Assembly (NCBI RefSeq): GCF_965118125.1 | Contig: NZ_OZ221288.1 | Span: 1,550,001-1,614,000, forward strand | Reading direction: 5' to 3' | From: Pararobbsia alpina_A | Lineage (GTDB): Bacteria; Pseudomonadota; Gammaproteobacteria; Burkholderiales; Burkholderiaceae | DNA: 64,000 nt | Shown here: piece by piece, positions 60,891-64,000 of the stretch | Layout of the letters: the number at the start of each line of letters is the position of its first letter | Numbering within the stretch: the stretch's first letter is position 1 | Translations under genes and position numbers: made by a program | Notes under the pieces: model-generated | Databases searched by the model: none | The model's input: only the letters and a program-made list of their open reading frames with translations | Told to the model about the DNA's origin: nothing

Positions 60891-61823
60891 TCACTGCGCT
60901 TGAGACGGCGAAGTTTGCCGCGTTCGCAAAAGCGTCAGGAGTGCTGCCAGTACTGGAGAAATCTGCTTGCGGGACGGGTAGTAGAGGTAAAAGCCCGGAA
61001 AGGGAGCCATCCAGTCGTCCAGCAGGCTCACCAGCCGGCCAGATGCAAGCCAGTCTGCTGCCTCGTGTTCCAGAACATAAGCGACCCCAAGCCCGTCCGC
61101 TGCGGCGTGAAGCATGAGGTCGGGCTCGTTGAACGTGAGTGGCCCCGAAACGGCGACCTTCAACGGCTGGCCATCCCCTTCGAACTCCCACGAATAAAGC
61201 GTGTCGGCGGACACCATCCGGTAGTTGATGCAGCGGTGCATGGCGAGGTCTTGTGGCGTTCTTGGCGCGGGATGCCGTGCCAGGTAAGCGGGCGATGCGA
61301 CGACTGACATCCGGAGCGCGGGGCCGACGCGCAACGCGACCATGTCCTTCTGCAATTTCTCTCCGAGCCGGATGCCGGCATCGAAGCGGTCCGCCACGAT
61401 GTCGCGAAATCCGTAATCGATGACGACCTCCACGGTTGCGTCCGGATATGTCTCGCAGAATGTGTCGAGCACGGGTCGAATAACGGCCTCGTAAGCCTGC
61501 CTTGTCGCGGTGATGCGGACCGTACCGACGAGCTGGTCGCGAGCCTGGCCCAGCTCGCCCAATGTGGCGTTGATGGCCAGTAACGCCGGCTCGAGTGTCA
61601 GCAGTAGCTTCTCACCTGCCTCCGTCGGCGCGACGCTGCGGCTTGTCCGTCCAAGCAATACGATGCCGAGCCGCTGTTCGAGCCGCTTGATCGTATAGCT
61701 AAGCATCGAATTCGACACCCCAAGCTCGGCCGCCGCGCGCGTGAAACTCCGTGTTCTCGCAACCGTCGCGAAGGCCGAAAGGTCGTCCAGGCTTCCTCGC
61801 GCGATCATTCCATTAGATTGCAT
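60891..61823 (-). CDS. LysR-family transcriptional regulator
   Basis: 310 aa. Winged helix (RSFTRAAAELGVSNSMLSYTIKRLEQRLG) and effector domain (about 95-300; VVIDYGFRDIVADRFDAGIRL). The start could be ATG 61823 or 61808. Divergent from an SDR gene at 61959, which is its likely target. Confidence 0.93.
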   Translation of the reverse strand: MQSNGMIARGSLDDLSAFATVARTRSFTRAAAELGVSNSMLSYTIKRLEQRLGIVLLGRTSRSVAPTEAGEKLLLTLEPALLAINATLGELGQARDQLVGTVRITATRQAYEAVIRPVLDTFCETYPDATVEVVIDYGFRDIVADRFDAGIRLGEKLQKDMVALRVGPALRMSVVASPAYLARHPAPRTPQDLAMHRCINYRMVSADTLYSWEFEGDGQPLKVAVSGPLTFNEPDLMLHAAADGLGVAYVLEHEAADWLASGRLVSLLDDWMAPFPGFYLYYPSRKQISPVLAALLTLLRTRQTSPSQAQ

Positions 61824-61958
61824 GACTCGTTCGAATTGTGCGGGATGATTGAAAGGATATGCGTAACTAAAATCCAGTCAAGGTGCTGCGGTAGACCGCT
61901 GTGGCACGGGATGCCGGTTAGTGGACGATGGCGAACGCGGCGAACGAACGGAGCGAAT

Positions 61959-62801
61959 ATGTTGAAGAAGAATGCGGTGTGGCTGATCACAGGATGTTCG
62001 AAAGGGCTGGGACGGGCACTGGCCCGAAGCGCGCTCGAGTCGGGGTATCGCGTGGTGGCAAGCGCTCGGGATACGGCAGCTCTTGAGGACCTCGGCCGCG
62101 AGTATGGCGACGCTGTCGCGACCGTCAGGCTCGACGTGACCCGCCCAGAGCAGGCAGAGGCCGCCGTTGCCGCCGCTCACGAACGGTTCGGCGCCGTCGA
62201 CGTGCTCGTCAATAACGCCGGCTACGGATATCTGGCCGCAATCGAAGAGGGCGAGGACAGTGATGTCAGGGCGATGTTCGAGACGAATGTCTATGGAACC
62301 TGGAACATGATCAAGGCGGCCCTGCCCGGCATGCGCAGTCGCCGTGCGGGGCATATCGTCAACATCAGCTCGGTTGGCGGCCTGACAACGTTTCCGGGCG
62401 TCGGCTTCTATCACATGACGAAGTTTGCGGTCGAAGGACTCTCCGAGACCTTGGCGAAAGAGATCGGCCCGCTAGGCCTCGGCGTGACGGTTGTTGAACC
62501 GGGCGCATTCCGGACCGATTTCCGGGGCGCATCAATGAAACAGTCCGGCATGCGCCTTGAAGATTACGAGGGCACGGCCGGCAAGGCTCGCGACAGTGTG
62601 CTCGCCGGGCACGGAAAACAGCAGGGAGATCCAGAGCGCGGCAGTCGAGCCATCATCGCTGCGCTGGAATCGGATCAGCCGCCGCTGCATCTCGTCATCG
62701 GAGGCGATGCGCTCGATCTCGTCCGCGCCAAACTCGAGGACCTGCGGCACGACCTCGACACGTGGGAGCATCTTACGAGAAGCACGAATTACGAGGCTTG
62801 A
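61959..62801 (+). CDS. SDR-family oxidoreductase
   Basis: 280 aa from ATG 61959 (GGAGCGAAT upstream). Cofactor site TGCSKGLGRALA, NNAGYGY, catalytic Ser in NISSVGG and YHMTK (YxxxK). The C-terminal extension ALDLVRAKLEDLRHDLDTWE is typical of the Burkholderia SDRs that pair with a LysR gene. Arg/Asp in ASARDTAALE suggests NADP. Confidence 0.93.
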   Translation: MLKKNAVWLITGCSKGLGRALARSALESGYRVVASARDTAALEDLGREYGDAVATVRLDVTRPEQAEAAVAAAHERFGAVDVLVNNAGYGYLAAIEEGEDSDVRAMFETNVYGTWNMIKAALPGMRSRRAGHIVNISSVGGLTTFPGVGFYHMTKFAVEGLSETLAKEIGPLGLGVTVVEPGAFRTDFRGASMKQSGMRLEDYEGTAGKARDSVLAGHGKQQGDPERGSRAIIAALESDQPPLHLVIGGDALDLVRAKLEDLRHDLDTWEHLTRSTNYEA

Positions 62802-63123
62802 GGGAACGCGCGCGGACGCACCCGGCCCCGCTGGTCCGGTGCGTCCGCGCGAGATGACGACCATGCACCTTAGTCCAAACGAGACGTTGGCCATACAGGT
62901 CGGAGCCGTCGACAGCTTTCGTGCAACGCGCGCACGCCGAGCGCAAAACGCGAAGACTCCCCTGCCGATAGACGATTCAGTGACCGATTCGGGTCAAACT
63001 GAGCCGTCCGTCCGCAAAGTTCCGGATTCGATGTGAATGGATTGGGCGAAGGCGCTTGCGTTGGTTTCCCATGTACAAGCGATGAAGACGACGGTGCAGA
63101 GCTTTGGAAGCATATCGACCTCG
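62802..63123. other. Intergenic region
   Basis: About 320 nt between convergent genes. It holds a strong hairpin just after the SDR stop and no credible gene. Confidence 0.5.
62809..62851 (+). terminator. Hairpin after SDR gene
   Basis: Perfect 14-bp stem CGCGCGGACGCACC (62809-62822)/GGTGCGTCCGCGCG (62838-62851), 15-nt loop, 8 nt after the stop. No T-run follows. Confidence 0.5.
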
Positions 63124-63816
63124 CTACGGCTGCTGCAACCGTGCGAGCACGGCTGCGACGGTACGATCGCAATACCTGCCGCCAAACTCGAATAGCTCCG
63201 GCCCCAGCCGCTCGATTTCTTCCGACAGCGATTCGCGCAGCATCTGTCTTGCTCTGAAATGACGGCTGCGCACCGTGGCCTCGGGAATGCCCAGGCTCTC
63301 CGCCGTTTCTTCGATGCTCATCTCTTCGACAGATCTCATCACGAACACCGTACGAAAACCCACGGGCAGAGCATCGAGCTTTCGTTCGAGCAGCGCGCGG
63401 ATCTGCGCACGGGCGACCGCCTGGTCGGGGGCGCAGTGATCATCGTCATTCACCGGGTTCATGTCGAAAGACATCTCTTCGTCGTCGGGGCAGAGCGGCA
63501 GCATCGGCAACACGTTCTGGCGGCGCGCGGCGCGACGCATCCTGCCAAAACATTCGTTGAGGACGAGGCGCGAAAGCCACGTAGCGAGTGCAGCGTCGCC
63601 GCGAAACTGCGCGAGCGCCCGGAATGCCTTCAAATACGCTTCCTGCAAGGCGTCCTCCGCGTCAGCGTCATTGCGCAGCGTGGCGCGGGCAAGCCGGTAT
63701 AGCCGCCGGTTGTGGCGCCGCATCAACAGTTCGAAAGTCGCGAGGTCCCCTGCGATGATGCGGCGCACGATCTCCGCGTCGGCGTACGTCAGTTCGCTAG
63801 AGTACACGTCGGCCAT
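63124..63816 (-). CDS. ECF RNA polymerase sigma factor (RpoE-like)
   Basis: 230 aa. Region 2 LYRLARATLRNDADAEDALQEAYLKAFRAL and region 4 LPVGFRTVFVMRSVEEMSIEETAESLGIPEATVRSRHFRARQML are complete. Ribosome site GGGAGGCGGG precedes ATG 63816. No anti-sigma gene is within the window. It starts 19 nt after the stop of a cupredoxin gene on the same strand, so they are probably one operon. Confidence 0.93.
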   Translation of the reverse strand: MADVYSSELTYADAEIVRRIIAGDLATFELLMRRHNRRLYRLARATLRNDADAEDALQEAYLKAFRALAQFRGDAALATWLSRLVLNECFGRMRRAARRQNVLPMLPLCPDDEEMSFDMNPVNDDDHCAPDQAVARAQIRALLERKLDALPVGFRTVFVMRSVEEMSIEETAESLGIPEATVRSRHFRARQMLRESLSEEIERLGPELFEFGGRYCDRTVAAVLARLQQP

Positions 63817-63835
63817 ATTCCCGCCTCCCGCTCTG

Positions 63836-64000
63836 TCATGGTGTCCGCTCGACGATCAGTGTGCCATGCATCGTCGGATGAAAAAGGCACGTGTACGGAT
63901 AACGGCCGGGCTCGCTCACGACGGATCGCCATGACGCCTCGGACGCGATGCTGCCGGAGTCGAAACGCTTCGCGTCGCCACTCACCGTATGGGCCACAAG
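63836..64000 (-). CDS. Cupredoxin-like protein, C-terminal part (partial)
   Basis: Only the last 54 residues lie in the window; the gene continues past the right edge. GRYPYTCLFHPTMHGTLIVE provides the C-x2-H-x2-M copper ligands of small blue copper proteins such as amicyanin/plastocyanin relatives. Stop TGA at 63838-63836. Located directly before the ECF sigma gene; likely a periplasmic electron carrier. Confidence 0.82.
   Translation of the reverse strand, partial: LVAHTVSGDAKRFDSGSIASEASWRSVVSEPGRYPYTCLFHPTMHGTLIVERTP

Noticed and set aside
60811..61191. 126-codon minus-strand frame at the end of the LysR gene
   Set aside because: Out-of-frame shadow of the LysR effector domain.
1..64000. 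CRISPR arrays, tRNA/rRNA genes, insertion sequences or prophage genes
   Set aside because: No regularly spaced direct repeats, cloverleaf-like sequences, transposase or integrase motifs were seen.

Overview
The window looks like accessory chromosomal DNA of a Burkholderia-group betaproteobacterium, most likely Paraburkholderia or Caballeronia. This is inferred from high GC, codon usage, two DUF3331 genes (a family I associate with Burkholderiaceae), an OXA class D beta-lactamase resembling the B. pseudomallei OXA-42/57 type, and a 3-hydroxybenzoate hydroxylase close to Comamonas MobA. I see no rRNA, tRNA, CRISPR array, insertion sequence or integrase. About fourteen regulators sit in 64 kb: five LysR, two MocR, two AraC, one MarR, one LuxR-type response regulator, one winged-helix/NB-ARC protein and two ECF sigma factors. 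Small metabolic or stress genes lie between them.

Layout. 0-4 kb: an operon on the minus strand for a molybdenum hydroxylase (fused 2Fe-2S/Mo subunit cut by the left edge, plus an FAD subunit) with its own sodium:solute symporter and a DUF3311 protein. 4.4-12.6 kb: CPBP membrane protease, LysR, two secreted beta-1,3-glucanase-like lipoproteins (GH128 and GH64), a LysR/quinone-oxidoreductase pair, a SnoaL-like protein and a membrane protein. 13-15.8 kb: tannase-family lipoprotein and a SphA/MetA-like outer-membrane channel, convergent. 16-19.7 kb: sugar ABC importer (ATPase, permease, binding protein) whose last gene overlaps a 3-methyladenine DNA glycosylase. 19.8-21.6 kb: a methyltransferase and a PD-(D/E)XK-nuclease-like protein. 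21.8-26.2 kb: mobA with a MarR regulator, and an SDR/LysR divergent pair. 26.3-32.8 kb: cupin, DUF1254 protein, 2OG-oxygenase-like protein, class D beta-lactamase, GNATs, P-loop kinase-like protein, SDR.

32.9-37.5 kb: an orphan response regulator with Glu at the phospho-acceptor site, DUF3331, a lone flgL and a winged-helix/NB-ARC regulator. 37.6-42.4 kb: a MocR whose PLP lysine is arginine, coupled to a flavodoxin-like gene, then an ECF41 sigma factor divergent from an AhpD-like gene, both preceded by perfect ECF41 promoters, and an MBL-fold hydrolase. 42.5-48.6 kb: duplicated HPP-like membrane protein, LysR, AraC, alpha/beta hydrolase, RidA, NHL-repeat lipoprotein. 48.7-55.4 kb: a redox/detoxification cluster on the minus strand (MocR, DUF3788, GNAT, PNPOx-like, AhpD-like, nitroreductase, AraC, DUF3331, azoreductase). 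55.7-64 kb: SRPBCC protein, a small pseudogene with one amber codon, MgtC, NUDIX, chemotaxis receptor, LysR/SDR pair, and an ECF sigma factor with a cupredoxin gene cut by the right edge.

The most interesting signals are the MocR Lys-to-Arg change, the matched divergent ECF41 promoters, the response regulator Asp-to-Glu change, the stand-alone nuclease-like protein, the orphan flgL and the nonsense-interrupted small gene. I found no clear multi-gene system that is wholly new.
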